Positions 47,560-60,031 are shown, counted from the stretch's first letter. The stretch: 64,000 nt of DNA from Neckera pumila (GCA_963969595.1 OZ018415.1:11656001-11720000); one strand, 5' to 3'. Made by a program: numbers and translations. Notes: generated by a model from the sequence alone, not told the origin.

Positions 47560-48230
47560 AGGGTCATTGCAAGAAACACCGGTACTGTTGAATTGTCACA
47601 AGGAGTTCGTGGAAGCTTCCTTTTGCAATAACTTTTGAAGCATAATTTTCATGAAGTTGAATTTTTTATTGGAGATGTCTAACTTGAGGTTAATTATATC
47701 TCATATTTTTCAGAAATTTTTAAAAATCATTTTATATTTAAATTTCAATTTAGCTAATTTGTCACGTTTTGCGATTTAGGGGTTTTGAGTAAAAAGGAGT
47801 ACCCAAATTTAATGATTTAGAGCTGAAATTTCTATGGTCTATTTGCATAGTAGGAACTCATGTTTCTACCAAGGGGCATATAAAAATATTTTATTTTGTG
47901 TTGTCTACATCCATGCAAAGAGGGCTCTCTTGCGCGCGCAGTTCTAAACATTTTATATGACTTCAAGATCAATTTTTTAGTCAAATCTCTTCAGCATAAA
48001 GTCTTCCCAAATGGTCTATTTTTACTTTCTTTGAAAATTATTTTTTCTATATTTTACAAATTAAAATGTCAAAGTATGTATTTTCTTCAAAATTTCAGCT
48101 CGCTCTTTTTTGTGAATAACTTTTTCCCTAGATTTTTTTTAGATCTGAAATTTTGGGGATATGCTACTTTTAGTCTTGTACTAATTGTCCTTATTTTATA
48201 TATTTAAAAAAAATTCATATGCAAAAGCTC
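47560..48230. repeat. dispersed repeat family E, copy 1
   Basis: It aligns in direct orientation with 52240-52815. They share ATTTAGAGCTGAAATTT, TAGTCTATTT or near, AAAGTCTTCCCAA/CAAGTCTTCCCAA and TTTCTATATTTTACAAATTA. Non-coding as far as can be seen. Confidence 0.7.
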
Positions 48231-48480
48231 ATGAGTACTGGAGTACTGGCCGAAAACAAGCCAAAATGGACCAAAAGTGGACGCCATTTCTTGCAACGAC
48301 CCTGAATATTTTTATAGTGTGGACTTTCAAGAAATTAGTGAGGGGCAACCTAATTTCACTATTTTGTATAGTTTTTGATTGAACATTGCTCCTCGTTGCC
48401 AAGCAATCATTTTTTTCTCTATGTAATTTGTTGAGTTGTCTTTTGTTTGTCATAAATCTGAATGTAGTCATGGATAATTG

Positions 48481-48530
48481 ATCCCTAAAATGCCCAAGGC
48501 ACCAAAATTTGGTGTTGACAAAACCATTAG
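48481..48530. repeat. TTAA family B end fragment
   Basis: ATCCCTAAAATGCCCAAGGC followed by ACCAAAATTTGGTG corresponds to the inverted right end of family B (TTAACCCCTAAATGCCCAAG). Only the end is present. Confidence 0.5.
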
Positions 48531-49042
48531 ATGATATTTGGGGGTCGCGGAGGGCCGTTTCAGGCCTGTTCCCTGATCTGCCCAGATCCAGTGAACGCCG
48601 GTACGGGTGTGTCAGAAAAAAAAATTTCAAAAAAAAAAAAAAAAAAATATTCTTACCAAAATATCATTTTAAGCAAAAAAAAAATTTTTATTTTTATTTT
48701 TATTTTTTTTCAAAAAGTGACGTGGCAGTCGCTCGACCACGTCTGCCAGCTGCTGCTGCGCGTTCCCAGACTGCGGGAACGCAGCAGGGGAACTCACAGC
48801 CTTCTAAGACCCCCGAATCTCATGTAATGTTTGAAGTTAACCGATAATTGTTTAACCAACCAAATATGGTTGGTCCAAAATCTTAGGCTCGTTTGAAGGT
48901 GATACATGCATTCAAGAATCAGTAATCCATCCCCTATATCTATGCAAATCTCTAGCTTAGGCTTCATCATTCAAACACTCAAAATTCATGTGGAAAATAT
49001 CGTATTTGAGCATTGTTTGTAAATGTTGCCAGCTCGTCATTC

Positions 49043-49270
49043 TTAATCCCTAAATGTATTTGACTATGTTTTCACCAAAAACACTCCAAAATTGCCATTT
49101 CTAATACAAATACCAAATTTTAGGAAAAAAGAACATTTTTGGACCCATATAACCATAGGATCTTGTAGTAAACTTGGTTTGAGAAGATGTAGAAAAAATT
49201 TCAGAAATTTTCACCTTGTAGATTGCAAGATAATAGCATTTGAATTGACAAAAATCATTTATTTGTCCCT
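49043..49270. repeat. TTAA family C end fragment, inverted
   Basis: It starts TTAATCCCTAAATGTATTTG and continues ATTGCCATTTCTAATACAAATACCAAATT minus a few bases, matching the inverted right end of family C. The other end is missing. Confidence 0.6.
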
Positions 49271-49449
49271 TGGACAGTTAAATTCCTTCAACCCTTTTTA
49301 AAATTTTACGAGTAGTTTGAAGGTTAACTATTGAAACTTTTTATTTTTCATTGAAAAAGGTAAATATTTGATTTTTGAGAGGTCTTCACAGGCATATATG
49401 TCTCATTGAGGAAGTATAAAACTTACAAATTTTACTTGATTTATCGGCT

Positions 49450-50377
49450 TTAACCCCTAAAGTCCCATTGTCCCCTTGGGGGACAAAATAGATTTCGGGC
49501 AAGTTACTACGGCTTCAATATTCATTGTTATTTTCTGAAACTTTTTGTGAAGATAGAAAAACACATTAGCTTTATGAAAATATAATTTTTATTTCAATCA
49601 ATGCTTGGGAGCAAAAGTTATGGCACAAAAGGTCGCTTTTTTGGGTGCGGCGGGCAGAAATCTTCTCACACAAAAAAACTTAAAAAAATTTAAAAAAATT
49701 ATTTTCTCATAGATTGTATTTTTGTCTATTTGGGAAGCTTTGATTCATTCCATTTGGATTTCTTATGTGACAATTATAGACAATCTTATTTTTCGGGCAA
49801 TTAGAGCATCTTCTTGAAAAAATAACTTGTAGGACTCATTTCTAAATGCAATTTTTACAATTTTTCTAAAAGAATTGTTGGACACGTCTAAGTTTGCTTG
49901 CTAAAAAAATCTCACCATTGGGATTATAGTATTTTAATACCATCTTAGAGCTATTGATGGTTTAGTTTTTCTTTCAATCTTAGACCTACTTCTACTTAAT
50001 AATTTTTTAAAGAATGAAAATCATGTGTATTTTTTGGAATTTTTTTCCTAGATTCTCAACTCATTTATTCAACATAAAAAAAATAAAATTCAAAGTCTGT
50101 AGTGCAAATTTTTTTACAAATGGGGGTCAAAGTCATCTGAAATTGCAAATTAGTGTTCAAAAAATCAAATTTTTCCAACTTTGAATGCTTATATCTTCTA
50201 ATCTGTACGGTCAAACTTTATGAAATTTTTACCACATGATCTGAGATAATTTTAGTATAAGATCCTATGGTTAGATTCTAAAAAAAATTATTTTTTCTCT
50301 TTTCTTAGATGAATGCAAAAGAACTAGCAGCTTTGAGTCGTTTTTGATAGAAAAATGCCTTGGACTTTAGGGGTTAA
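49450..50377. mobile_element. TTAA miniature element family A, copy 3
   Basis: It runs from TTAA 49450-49453 (TTAACCCCTAAAGTCCCATTG) to TTAA 50374-50377 (inverted TTAACCCCTAAAGTCCAAGG), 928 bp. A subterminal hairpin TTGTCCCCTTGGGGGACAA is kept. Its right 300 bp match, in inverted orientation, the end of the second piggyBac copy at 57055-57365. Confidence 0.85.
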
Positions 50378-50880
50378 GCAAAGCTTGCCAATTTCACTTG
50401 AATTGAGATCTAAAAAGTTGTTCTTATCCATTTGCTTTGAAAATGGTCCCAAGAGAAAGAGTAAAGTGTTTTCATGATTTTCACTATAGAAAATTTAAAC
50501 ATGCAAGTGTTGATTGGAGTTATTTGCAATTTCTACTTATAAAAAAAAATTGCATTTCAACAATTGCAAGGTGGATTATGTAATGAGTTTGATAGCTTTT
50601 CATGTGAAATTAAATTTTTTGAAAGTATATTTTTCTCAAACATTGTGGGGAAGGACAATATACCAATAATAGAAAATATACATTTCTTTTTTTATGATCT
50701 CACAATTCCTATGCAATTTTGCATTCAAAATTGGTGTGCATACCAATGAGCAAGCTCTTTAAACATTTATATGATTAAACTTTGAAATTTATTTTTTTGC
50801 GACATAGGGCATAATTATAAGTCCATGCTCTATTTTCATAAGAAAAACACACTTGGAAAGGCTTAGGCACTTAGGGGGGT

Positions 50881-51464
50881 AAATAAGACCTAACTAAGTT
50901 TCTATTTTTAATAATTTATATTTTTGAAAAATTATTATTGAAGTCTAGTTTTAGCATCAAAAATCCAACTTTGAAAATCAATGATATAATTTTTCTGTTT
51001 AAGATTTTGTGCAAGGGTACCCATTGCAATCTTGACTTTCTATAGTGTTGAGGGCTCTTAAAAATGAGTGTAAGATACACTAGATTTTGGAGAAAAAATC
51101 ACACTAGAAATTTGTTTAATTAACTGTAGAGTAGATTTTGAAAAACCATAAATTGATTGGTTATGCATATTAGGCCCTCCAACCTCATATTTTTTGATGA
51201 CCATTTTTTTAGATTTGTCATGCAATAAAGAGAGCTGAAAGATTTTCCTGGTTTTGACACCTTCATGATCAAACATTATATCTTTCAATCCTTCAAAAAT
51301 ATTGCCGTATTTTCTTTTCCTATGTGATCCCTAGCATGTCTAGTTTGAATTTGTACAATTACGATTTTTGAAAAATTGATTCAATTTATTAAAATTTGAT
51401 TTTTTGTTCAATTTAGAGAAAATTCCAAGAAGCTCAAAACAGGCCTTGGGCATTTAGGGATTAA
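50881..51464. mobile_element. TTAA family B, copy 2, inverted and truncated
   Basis: The right edge, GGCCTTGGGCATTTAGGGATTAA (TTAA 51461-51464), and the interior match 38390-39031 in inverted orientation. The other edge starts at AAATAAGACCTAACTAAGTT and lacks about 60 terminal bases. Confidence 0.72.
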
Positions 51465-52239
51465 AAGAAACACCAGTTCTATTTATTTGTCACAAGGTGG
51501 AATGTCAGAGCTTTCCTCTGCCATAATTGACTAATTGCAAGAAACACTTGCATTATTTGTTGCATTTTTTGTTTTTATTTTTTCAGTACTTTTTGTACTA
51601 TGAGTCACCTTGAATACTATCATGGGCAAAAAAAATGAAATCTGGAAGGTCTATTGGATTTTAGATCTATAATTTCAACAACATATGATGTTCATCATTG
51701 GATGACAATGATGGATGGCAATACTTAATTTGCCATAAAAATAGTCTACAATGGTAGATTAGAGGGGCCATGGGCCTCCACCAATGCTATTGAATCTTTT
51801 TGTGTATCCTAAAATACTATTTTGAGCCACAAATTGCAATGTAAGCTAATAAATGAGACTATCATATTTCTATTTTTTTAAATTAGAAAATGCACATGAA
51901 ATTTTTTATTTTATAAGTGGCCATTGGTACCAACTAAGAGCAAAGAAGGAAGATAAAAGCCAAGTGAACTAAAAAGCATTATTAACTCAACATAAATTCC
52001 AAGTAACATAACACACTTTAGGTCCATGCAAAACATACTTAGAAAACCCACTCCTAAGAAGGTGTATTTCTATTAGAAAAGCTAACCTACCAAATTTGAT
52101 GACATAATTCTTCAAAAAAAGTACTCAATAATACTAAAACCACCAAAACCATCTGTGTGACATATATTTCAAAGTCAATCTCACTTATTGAATTAATTTA
52201 AATTTTTTGAAATAATTCAAATAATTTAAATATATTTTC

Positions 52240-52815
52240 TATTGCTCTAGGAAGCTTCCTTTTGAATTTTATATTCACTCAATCATTTTTGCAATTCTTA
52301 TGGCACAAATCAACTTTTGCATTGAATGTGTAATGCCAAATAAGACAAGTGTTTTTTGCAATCATCCAACTTTTGAAGCATGACTTGTATGAACTTGAAA
52401 TTTTGACAAGAGATGTCTATCTTGGATGTAATCATATTCCATATTTTTCCAAAATTAAAAAAAACATTATGTATATTTAAAACTCCATTTTGTTAGTTTA
52501 TCTTATTTTGAATTTTAGGAGATTTTAGTATTATAAAGTATCCAAAACTATAGATTTAGAGCTGAAATTTTGGTAGTCTATTTCCACAGTAGGTAGGCAT
52601 GTTCCTACCAAGACGCATTTAAAAATAAGTTATTTTATGTCATCTACTTTTGTGCAAATAGGTCTTCTTTGTGCGTATACTTTTAAACATTGAATATGGC
52701 TTAAAATCATTCTTTTGGTGAAATATCTTCACCAGCAAGTCTTCCCAATTGACCAATTTTTGGTTTCTTTGTGAATCTTTTTTTCTATTTTTTACAAATT
52801 ACAACCTCAAAGTAC
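52240..52815. repeat. dispersed repeat family E, copy 2
   Basis: Direct-orientation partner of 47560-48230 (see shared blocks there). Non-coding. Confidence 0.68.
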
Positions 52816-52847
52816 CTATTTTCTATTTTTCTTGTAATTCTACAATT

Positions 52848-53330
52848 TTCTAATTTTTCTACTTAAAAAAAAAATTCTATGCTTTTTTTTGTAAAGTACC
52901 TTCTTCTTTGCTTCTTATAAGGGTATAAATTGAATATATTTTTAAAATTTTAATTCTTTATTTAAATTTTAAATATTTCATTTAAATTTATTATATTTAA
53001 ATTTTTTCTAATTTTCCTACTTAAGAAAAATTTCTATGCTTTTCTTTCGTAAAATACCTTCTTCTTTGCTTCTTATAAGGGTGTACATTGAACATATTCT
53101 TAAAGTTTTAATACTTAATTTAAATTTTTAATATTCAATTTAAATTTTTAATATTTAATTTGAATTTTTTCTAATCTTTCTACTTAAAAAAACTTCTATG
53201 CTTTTTTTTTGTAAAGTACCTTCTTCTTTGCTTCATATAAGGGTATACATTGAACATATTTTTAAAATTTTAATACTTAATTTAAATTTTTAATATTTAA
53301 TTTAAAATTTAAAATTTAAAAAAAAAAATT
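52848..53330. repeat. satellite-like tandem array, three units of about 160 bp
   Basis: The block GTAAAGTACCTTCTTCTTTG recurs at 52891, 53049 (as GTAAAATACC) and 53211. It is followed each time by CTTCTTATAAGGGT or CTTCATATAAGGGT and an AT-rich TTTAAATTTTTAATA stretch. Periods are 158 and 162. Confidence 0.88.
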
Positions 53331-53816
53331 TATGTATTCTTAAAAAACGGCTAAAAATTGCTAAAGTGGAAGAAATACACTAGGTCATTATTAATGTAAC
53401 TCACAACACCAATAGTAGTAAACTAGCAAAATTTCACCTAGTTCAATTCCGCACCTTTTGACACTTTCAAATTGCATATTTTGAAATACAAATTTACACA
53501 AAGACTAGTTCTTAAAGCCTTTTCAAGGCTTTAAGATATATGTGACAACTTTTGGTCCTCCAAATTATATTAACGTACTCAACATAGAATTACACTGTAA
53601 AAGTCTTTGTCCTTGTCCTCAAGGTAACATTTGTTAATACAAAATGTCCTTTTGTTTGGTCCTAGAGTTAATAGAATTGATGGTATATACTCTCAAAATA
53701 TTATCCATTAGGCTAGCTTGAGACATGAAGTGTTGACTACTCTATTCACAATGGTCCTAGGGCTAGCGTGATTATTCTTATCCATTTGGCTCTATTGAAT
53801 CTATTGATGCCTGTCC

Positions 53817-54017
53817 ACATCAACCACAATATTCAAGTCAATTTGTATAGACAATAGTTGGAAAAGTGTAACGGCTTTTTTACACCAGTGATCAAGGAGC
53901 GGTAACAAAGACATCCACAATATTCAAGTCAATTTCCATAGATGATAGTTGGAAAAGTGACCCAAGTGCTCTAACAGCCTCTTTAATTACACTAGTGATT
54001 GAGGGGTGTAACAAAGA
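53817..54017. repeat. two-unit degenerate tandem repeat
   Basis: CCACAATATTCAAGTCAATTT...AGTTGGAAAAGTG...AACAAAGAC occurs twice (about 53817 and 53911), with an insertion in the second unit. It is followed near 54077 by a TATAAAGAGG stretch that could be a promoter. Confidence 0.65.
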
Positions 54018-55060
54018 CGATTTCTTGAATTGTGATTGGAGGCTTTTCTCCTCCAATCAAGACCCTAGGTCACTAATATAAAGAGGCTCTAAGCACCTTC
54101 CCCTTGAAATATAGAAGCCCTTCCTCTTCCGGTGGTGGCAGTCGTCACTCTGTGCCTGCTTTGCCTCATCAATTCTTGGTATGTATGTATCGGCAACACC
54201 TGTTGTTCTTCCTTCATTACATTTTTTGCAAGTACGTGTTTTTTGTGCTTTTTTGTGCTTTTCAATCTAGCTATGTAGGATAGTCAATCCAATTGCAAGT
54301 CGATCATCTCTTAATAGTTTGCGATTGTTCTATTGCACATGCGTGCAATTTCTATTGCAAATTGTGTCTCTAGTTTTTTTCTAGCACATTTGGGTAGATC
54401 GGTGGGAGCTTATTAGGTGCGGTCCAATAGCATACAATTTGTGTGAGAGTCTAAAAAGAATTGAAATTCAATTGATTTTGTATCTTTTAATTCTTACATT
54501 ATATATATGCTTGAAAGTGTGTCACTTCAAGCCTAAACTCCTTTTGATTCAAACCTACTTAAATTCCTATCCAAATGGTTTAAGTCTTTACATGATTGTA
54601 TGTGAACTTGCTTTTGATACCAAAATCCTTTCCCATCCGCTTTCTTGTCGTGCTAGTGAAGGATTAGAATCACCCCCTAATATACACAATTGGAAAGTTT
54701 CTCAAAGAATTTTGTGCGTTTTCAATCTTTTCCTTGTGTAAATTAAAGCAATGTTGAATATTTCAGTGTTGAATTTTGCACTTTTCAAGTTGAGTTTGTA
54801 CCTATGTTTGGATTTGTCATGAATCGTTTTTATTTCCAAATACATATGCCTAGCTTGCATCTTGCCATTGTTGCCTCCTTTATAATTGAAAACCTAGCTA
54901 GCTGCAACTTTGCACTCCTCTTGTCAACTACTTTAATTGATCATTGACCCTTCATGTAACCCTCCGTGTTCTCCCTATTATGTTCTATTTCTAGGTTGTA
55001 ACCTATTCCAAGACAAGACTTCACAAATCAAACCTGACCCTGCAAGATCAATCGAGTACC
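54018..55060. promoter_or_regulatory. upstream region of the TPD1-like gene
   Basis: No gene is supported. A TATA-like ATATAAAGAGG lies near 54077 and the sequence after 54900 should hold the immediate promoter and leader of the gene at 55061. The exact start of transcription cannot be read from the sequence. Confidence 0.35.
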
Positions 55061-55531
55061 ATGGCGTCGCTCAAGTTCCTTGCAACTGTCTTATTGCTGC
55101 TTGCCATCCTCTTGTTCTCTGAGTCAACTCGGCCAACCTTTGTTGAATCCGAATCATCTACCATGGATCAAGCGTTGGAGAAAACCCCCATCGTTGGCAC
55201 TCAAGCCCTGACTAACCCCTGCCACCCACAAGACATTAGCATCCAGCAGTATGAGGCTTCCGGCTCAGGCATTCTTGTTTGGCAAGTCCAGATCACAAAT
55301 TTGTGCACCAACCCCCTGTGTATGATCTCCAAAGTGATTGTGCAATGTGGTGCATTTCACACGCCTACTTTGGTGAATCCCCACGTGTTCCGCCGCCTGG
55401 ACGCAAAAGCTGGAACTTGTATTGTGAATGATGGGAATAGGATTGAGAATGCGGATACAGTGTCGTTTCAATATAGTGAGATCATGAAGGAGCCACTAAC
55501 GCTAAAATCAGCAAAGGTGACATGCTGGTGA
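55061..55531 (+). CDS. TPD1-like: TPD1-like secreted cysteine-rich protein
   Basis: An intronless gene for 156 residues. Residues 1-22 (MASLKFLATVLLLLAILLFS and on) are a clear signal peptide, so the product is secreted. The C-terminal domain carries six Cys (54, 82, 87, 96, 120, 155) in the TPD1 arrangement: DISIQQYEASGSG, ITNLCTNPLCMISKVIVQCG, LVNPHVFRRLDA, CIVNDG, VSFQYS, and the terminal VTCW. In flowering plants TPD1 is a ligand of the LRR receptor kinase EMS1/EXS and sets anther tapetum fate. The family is older than flowers, so the role here is likely another cell-fate or sporogenous signal (inference). The acidic Ser-rich segment 28-40 links signal peptide and domain and may be processed. 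A poly(A)-like AATAAAG lies near 55733. Confidence 0.9.
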   Translation: MASLKFLATVLLLLAILLFSESTRPTFVESESSTMDQALEKTPIVGTQALTNPCHPQDISIQQYEASGSGILVWQVQITNLCTNPLCMISKVIVQCGAFHTPTLVNPHVFRRLDAKAGTCIVNDGNRIENADTVSFQYSEIMKEPLTLKSAKVTCW

Positions 55532-57054
55532 TCAAATGGAGACCAGTTTTGTATGGAGCTACTTGATAGCATCAATCTCTATCTCCAGCAAATGTGTTGT
55601 ATAGTAAACTCATAGTGAATATATTGGCTTTTGGAAGGAGTAGCCAATGGCTAACTTTTGAGGAAGTTGCTTGCTAGCTTAGATTCACTATATTAGCTTA
55701 TTGGCAGTGTATGTAGGCCAATGATCCTCCAATAATAAAGAATTGATTTGGATTGAAAAGTGTTGAAAAATTACTTAGAATTGAGTAGATATTTTGTTGC
55801 CCGATCATTTGTGGCTTTTTTAGATGAACAGTTATTGTTTCAACAACACACTTTAATAATGAAAAGTTTCTTAGGATTTCCAAACCTTTCATATGTAAAC
55901 CTAACAAGCTAACCCTATAGATGAGGACAAAAATCCTATATCCGACTTATCAATTCTATGATGAATAGTTTCATTTTTATTTCTACAATTTCTTTGAATG
56001 TCATTTATGAAACATTTTTATGTAGTCCTTGGTGCCAAATAATCAATCCAAAGCTGTTGAAAGAAAAATTTTAGTTATAAATTTTGAAAAAAATATTAAA
56101 AAAACTCCCATATTTTGCTCAAGAATTAAAATCTATAGAAAGCATTAAAAATTTATAATTTGTAAAAAAATATCTATGAATCTTTTATTACCAAGGCACT
56201 CTATGGATTTTCTTGATTATTGCTTTATTGGCACTCTTTTATAATTTAAATTTTATAAAGAACCTTTAATTATCCTATTATTGAGGAACAATGAGAAATT
56301 CATAGAAAACCTCTTAATACTAAATAGAGTCAAAGATACTCTTGTAGAAATTGATTCCATATGTAACCTTTTTATTTGTAATCAAGCAAGCAAATAAATA
56401 AATTCATGAGCTTGAATTTATAGTAGTCTAGGGCAATAGATTGTTCATTTCCAACACAGAAACTAATGGAAATGCAGATGAATTACACTCAAGTAGTGAC
56501 TCTATATAGAAAACTGTATTATATCATAAGAAAATTATTCAATAATTTTATTTATGTTTTATCCTAACACTTTACTTTTTCTTTATGTTGCAATTTTTCA
56601 AAGTAATTTGTACTCAAAAGTTTTCAATGAACATTCAATTGTTTGAATTTTTAGTTTATACCATTTATAAACCCTAAAGTCTTTAGAGACTAAGAAATCC
56701 AATTTGGACCTTTTAGCAAATTAGGACAAGCATGTATGTTGCCAGTTATTGGGAATAAATTCAAAATAAAATTTGCTACATTAATTGTAGGAAGAAATTT
56801 CATCTCACAAAGGACATTGAAAAAAATATAAATCCAAAAATAATTTAATCTATCTGCTCTGACCAAATCTTGCACATGTTACCTCACACAATGGTTCTTG
56901 ATGCAAAGGCAAGTTTCAATGGTCCAAGCAAGTCGGGAAGCAGGTGCAACGTTTCCACAATTTATAAACACAAAGACCTAACCACAATTTTCAACAACCT
57001 TTTTCATTGTACCAATGAGATTTGTAAATTTCATACATCATATTTAGGGCTTAG
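55532..57054. other. AT-rich intergenic stretch after the TPD1-like gene
   Basis: The first 200 bases are probably 3' UTR. I see nothing else that can be supported. Confidence 0.35.
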
Positions 57055-57365
57055 TTAACCCCTAAAGTCCCAAGGCATTTTCTGGCCAGAAACCACTAAA
57101 AAATGCCATTTCTATTGCGTTCATCCAAAACCCCGGAAAAAACATTTTTCAAAAATGTAACCATAAGATGTTGTATTTAACTTGACCAAGATCATGTGAT
57201 AAGAATTTCATTAAGTTTGACCGTATGGATTGGTAGAAAATTGCATTCAAAGTTTGAGCAAAAGTTTTTTTATGTGTTGCCATGAAATTTCAGATGACTT
57301 TGACCGCCATTTGTTGAAATTGTTTGCACTACAGACTTTGAATTTAAAAATTTGCCATACTGAAG
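57055..57365. repeat. TTAA terminus of the second piggyBac copy
   Basis: It starts TTAACCCCTAAAGTCCCAAG. For about 300 bp it matches the inverted right end of family A (49450-50377), sharing GATCATGTG, AAGTTTGACCGTA, CAGATGACTTTGACC and TTTGCACTACAGACTTTGAA. Beyond 57365 it turns into unrelated sequence that leads to the minus-strand transposase, as expected for the 3' end of a longer element. Confidence 0.75.
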
Positions 57366-58227
57366 ATCATATTAGGAACATGTCCACCAATTTTCAAAGA
57401 TTTGGAGACTTACAACACTTTCCAAAAAATCTTGCAATGCAACTATGTTCTGAAAAATGACAATACAATACTTTCTTTTGCAATGAGATTTTATAGCCCA
57501 TTCTTTCAAATCCAAAAAATCCCAACAATAGATAGAAAGATGCAGTCATTATTCACAAGACCCTAAAAAGAAATTTGAAAAAAAAACTTTACCTCCATTC
57601 TATGCAATTTCAAAGACCTATGGTATGAACAAAAAAGGAAAATGCCATTGGGCAACTACCAAAAACGGATTCATGATGTTCCCTGTGAAACCCAGCATGT
57701 TCTCCATTGCGTTCTCCATTGCGTTCCCAACATTGGGAACGCTGGAACTCCTCACCTTCATAGAAGGTCTTTCATCTACTTCAATCAATTGCCTTCTTTG
57801 TAGTTTCCCAATAAATGGCACCATACCATGCATGTGGACTTGGAGACTACATAGGAGTCATTGGAAGCATGAGGTACACTCCTAGGATGGATAGAGATAG
57901 TGCTTGCACAGAAAGCTTGCAAAGAAATGCTTCAAACTCCAAAGTGATGGCATATCTCCTACAAGTAAAATAAAAAATGTTAGAAGGCCATAAACAACAA
58001 CATTTGAGCATTCTAAAATATTTAAAACTCTTTTGAAAATTAGTAGGTATTGTCCAAAAAATATCCTAAAATCATTGTGAATTCATAATAACAATCTTTT
58101 TTGTTTTTCATTTCATTTGAATTGTAAGTACCCTTCACTACAACATTTGCTTGTGATTGAAAAATGGCCAAATACCAACATTGTAAAAAATGAATGTGTA
58201 ATTGACACTTACTTGTTCAACATCATC

Positions 58228-59987
58228 TCAACAAAGATTTTCATGGTATTTTTGGAAGCATCCTTTTCGCCAACACATGAACTTATTGCCAAAAATAGGG
58301 CAATATGTTTTAGGTCTTGTCAATGGCAGTGAGCCATCATTGCAAACCACGCAAGGATTTTGGACCTGCATAAATGCTGAATAGCACACTCGCCTATTGC
58401 GGGGTACTTCTTCAAATTCGGTACGTCTCTTCCAAAGCCATCTCGCAGTCAATGATTTGCACAATTTAGTGCGAAACTGCAAATGCATCATAAAACGCTT
58501 TGGAGGATCTTGTGCCTTACACTTGTCCACATAAATGATGTACATGTTCACAATGCTAGTGTTGACAAGGAAAAAAAAACCCGGTGCCACCACTTGTGGG
58601 ACTGGGTTTGACATGTATATGAAGCGTGTAATTGATTTGTCACGTCCACACAACGCATATATGTCGTATATTCAATGTGCATCGATGATGACTGAATGAT
58701 CTTCTGCTCAGAGCCATGAAAACGTGGGACAACAACTATTGGAAATTCACATGGAAATTGTAACGGCACTGCATATGTCAAAAGGTTGATAACTACTTTT
58801 TTGTCCTTCCATATTATGCTGCTCAATTTCCTTGAATTGTGCATGTGCTAGTCTAGTGTGCCTTGCTCGTTTCTATTGAAAGCCTTTGTGTCTTTAAAAG
58901 ACAATGGAAGGCCCACCCAATTGGCCCTCATTGTGCTTGTTGCATAGATTTTTCTGTTCTATAGATCTTTGAAAAGGGCAATGCTAGAGAAAAAATTGTC
59001 TATGACAATTACATGCCCAACACCCTCGTTTTGTGCTAGCAAACACAGTACAACATTGTATGCCAATCGTGCTTCTCCGTGCCCCCCCTGCCCTTTGCAT
59101 CTCTTCTTCAACCAAAGGATTCTTTCCACAGTAAACCTCAAAATTCAAAATAAATTTGGATTTTGCATCTGCCAAGCACCACACCTCCAAGCCCCACTTC
59201 TACGGTTTTTGCGGCATGTATTGCCGAGCGGGGCAATAAGTTCCCTTGTAACGAATCATCATTTCATCCACTGTACCAAATTTTCCAATATTCCATGCTC
59301 TCTGACAATTCTCCTTCATTGCATTCAGTAGCCACCTCATCTGTCCCATTTTCTCATATCCCAGCTTTGTCTTATCACTTTCATACCTGAATGGATTTGT
59401 GACATGCAAGCATTTCGTAAGTAACTAGAACCGATTTCGAAACATCAACTCAGAAATGATAGGACAGTGGAAAATAGAGCCTTTTTTGTACCAAAAAGAC
59501 TTCACATTCGGCTGGCGCCTCATACCCATGTATAATATGATGGCCAAAAATACTTTCAATTCCAATACTCTATGATTCGGCCAACATGGCCCCCCATATG
59601 TCCTCCCATTCGTATTCACTGCCGTAGCATACCAATTTGTCTCTGTTACAATGTCGCGTAAAATCCATGCGGGCCAAAACAATTCAAATAATGTGGAAAA
59701 ACTGGAGAACTGACGTCCAAAAAAAGTGGATGCCGAAGAACCAAGAAATTCTTGAGGTTTCGGATCATATGTAAAAAATTCTTGCTGCCACGTACAATCC
59801 CGATATAAATATTTGATGCTATTGACATCCCGTCATTGCCATCATCATCCTCTTCTTTGTCCTTACTATAATCAAACTCGAGATATTCAATGTCAAATTC
59901 GCTTCCACTATCATCTGCAAATTCAAAGTTTCTATGTGTCAAAGCATACCCAAGAAACCCACCCCCATCTAGTTTGTCTTCTAGCAT
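58228..59987 (-). pseudogene. second piggyBac-type transposase, frameshifted and decayed
   Basis: The minus strand encodes, in order and in several frames, the parts of a piggyBac transposase: an acidic N-terminal part (MLEDKLDGGGFLGYALTH, 59987), NHRVLELKVFLAIILYMGM, TVDEMMIRYKGTYCPARQYM (first Asp), EVWCLADAKSKF, HVIVIDNFFSS (second Asp), CVDVTNQLHASYTCQTQSHK (third region; the first Asp of the GVDxxD pair is kept, the second is Asn), and a C-terminal Cys-rich end (CVVC, YCPIF, CWRKGCFQKYH). At least four frame changes and internal stops make it non-functional. It is clearly related to, but diverged from, the copy at 1492-4626. The TTAA end at 57055 lies downstream of its stop. Its 5' side is interrupted by a family A element (60118-60990). 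Confidence 0.87.
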
Positions 59988-60031
59988 CTTATGCTACATT
60001 TAGTTGATGTTGAATTTCATTCCAAATTGCA

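Noticed and set aside
53800..54920. LTR retrotransposon leader upstream of the TPD1-like gene
   Set aside because: A TATA-like motif and a tandem repeat are present, but no paired LTR, primer-binding site or gag/pol sequence was found.
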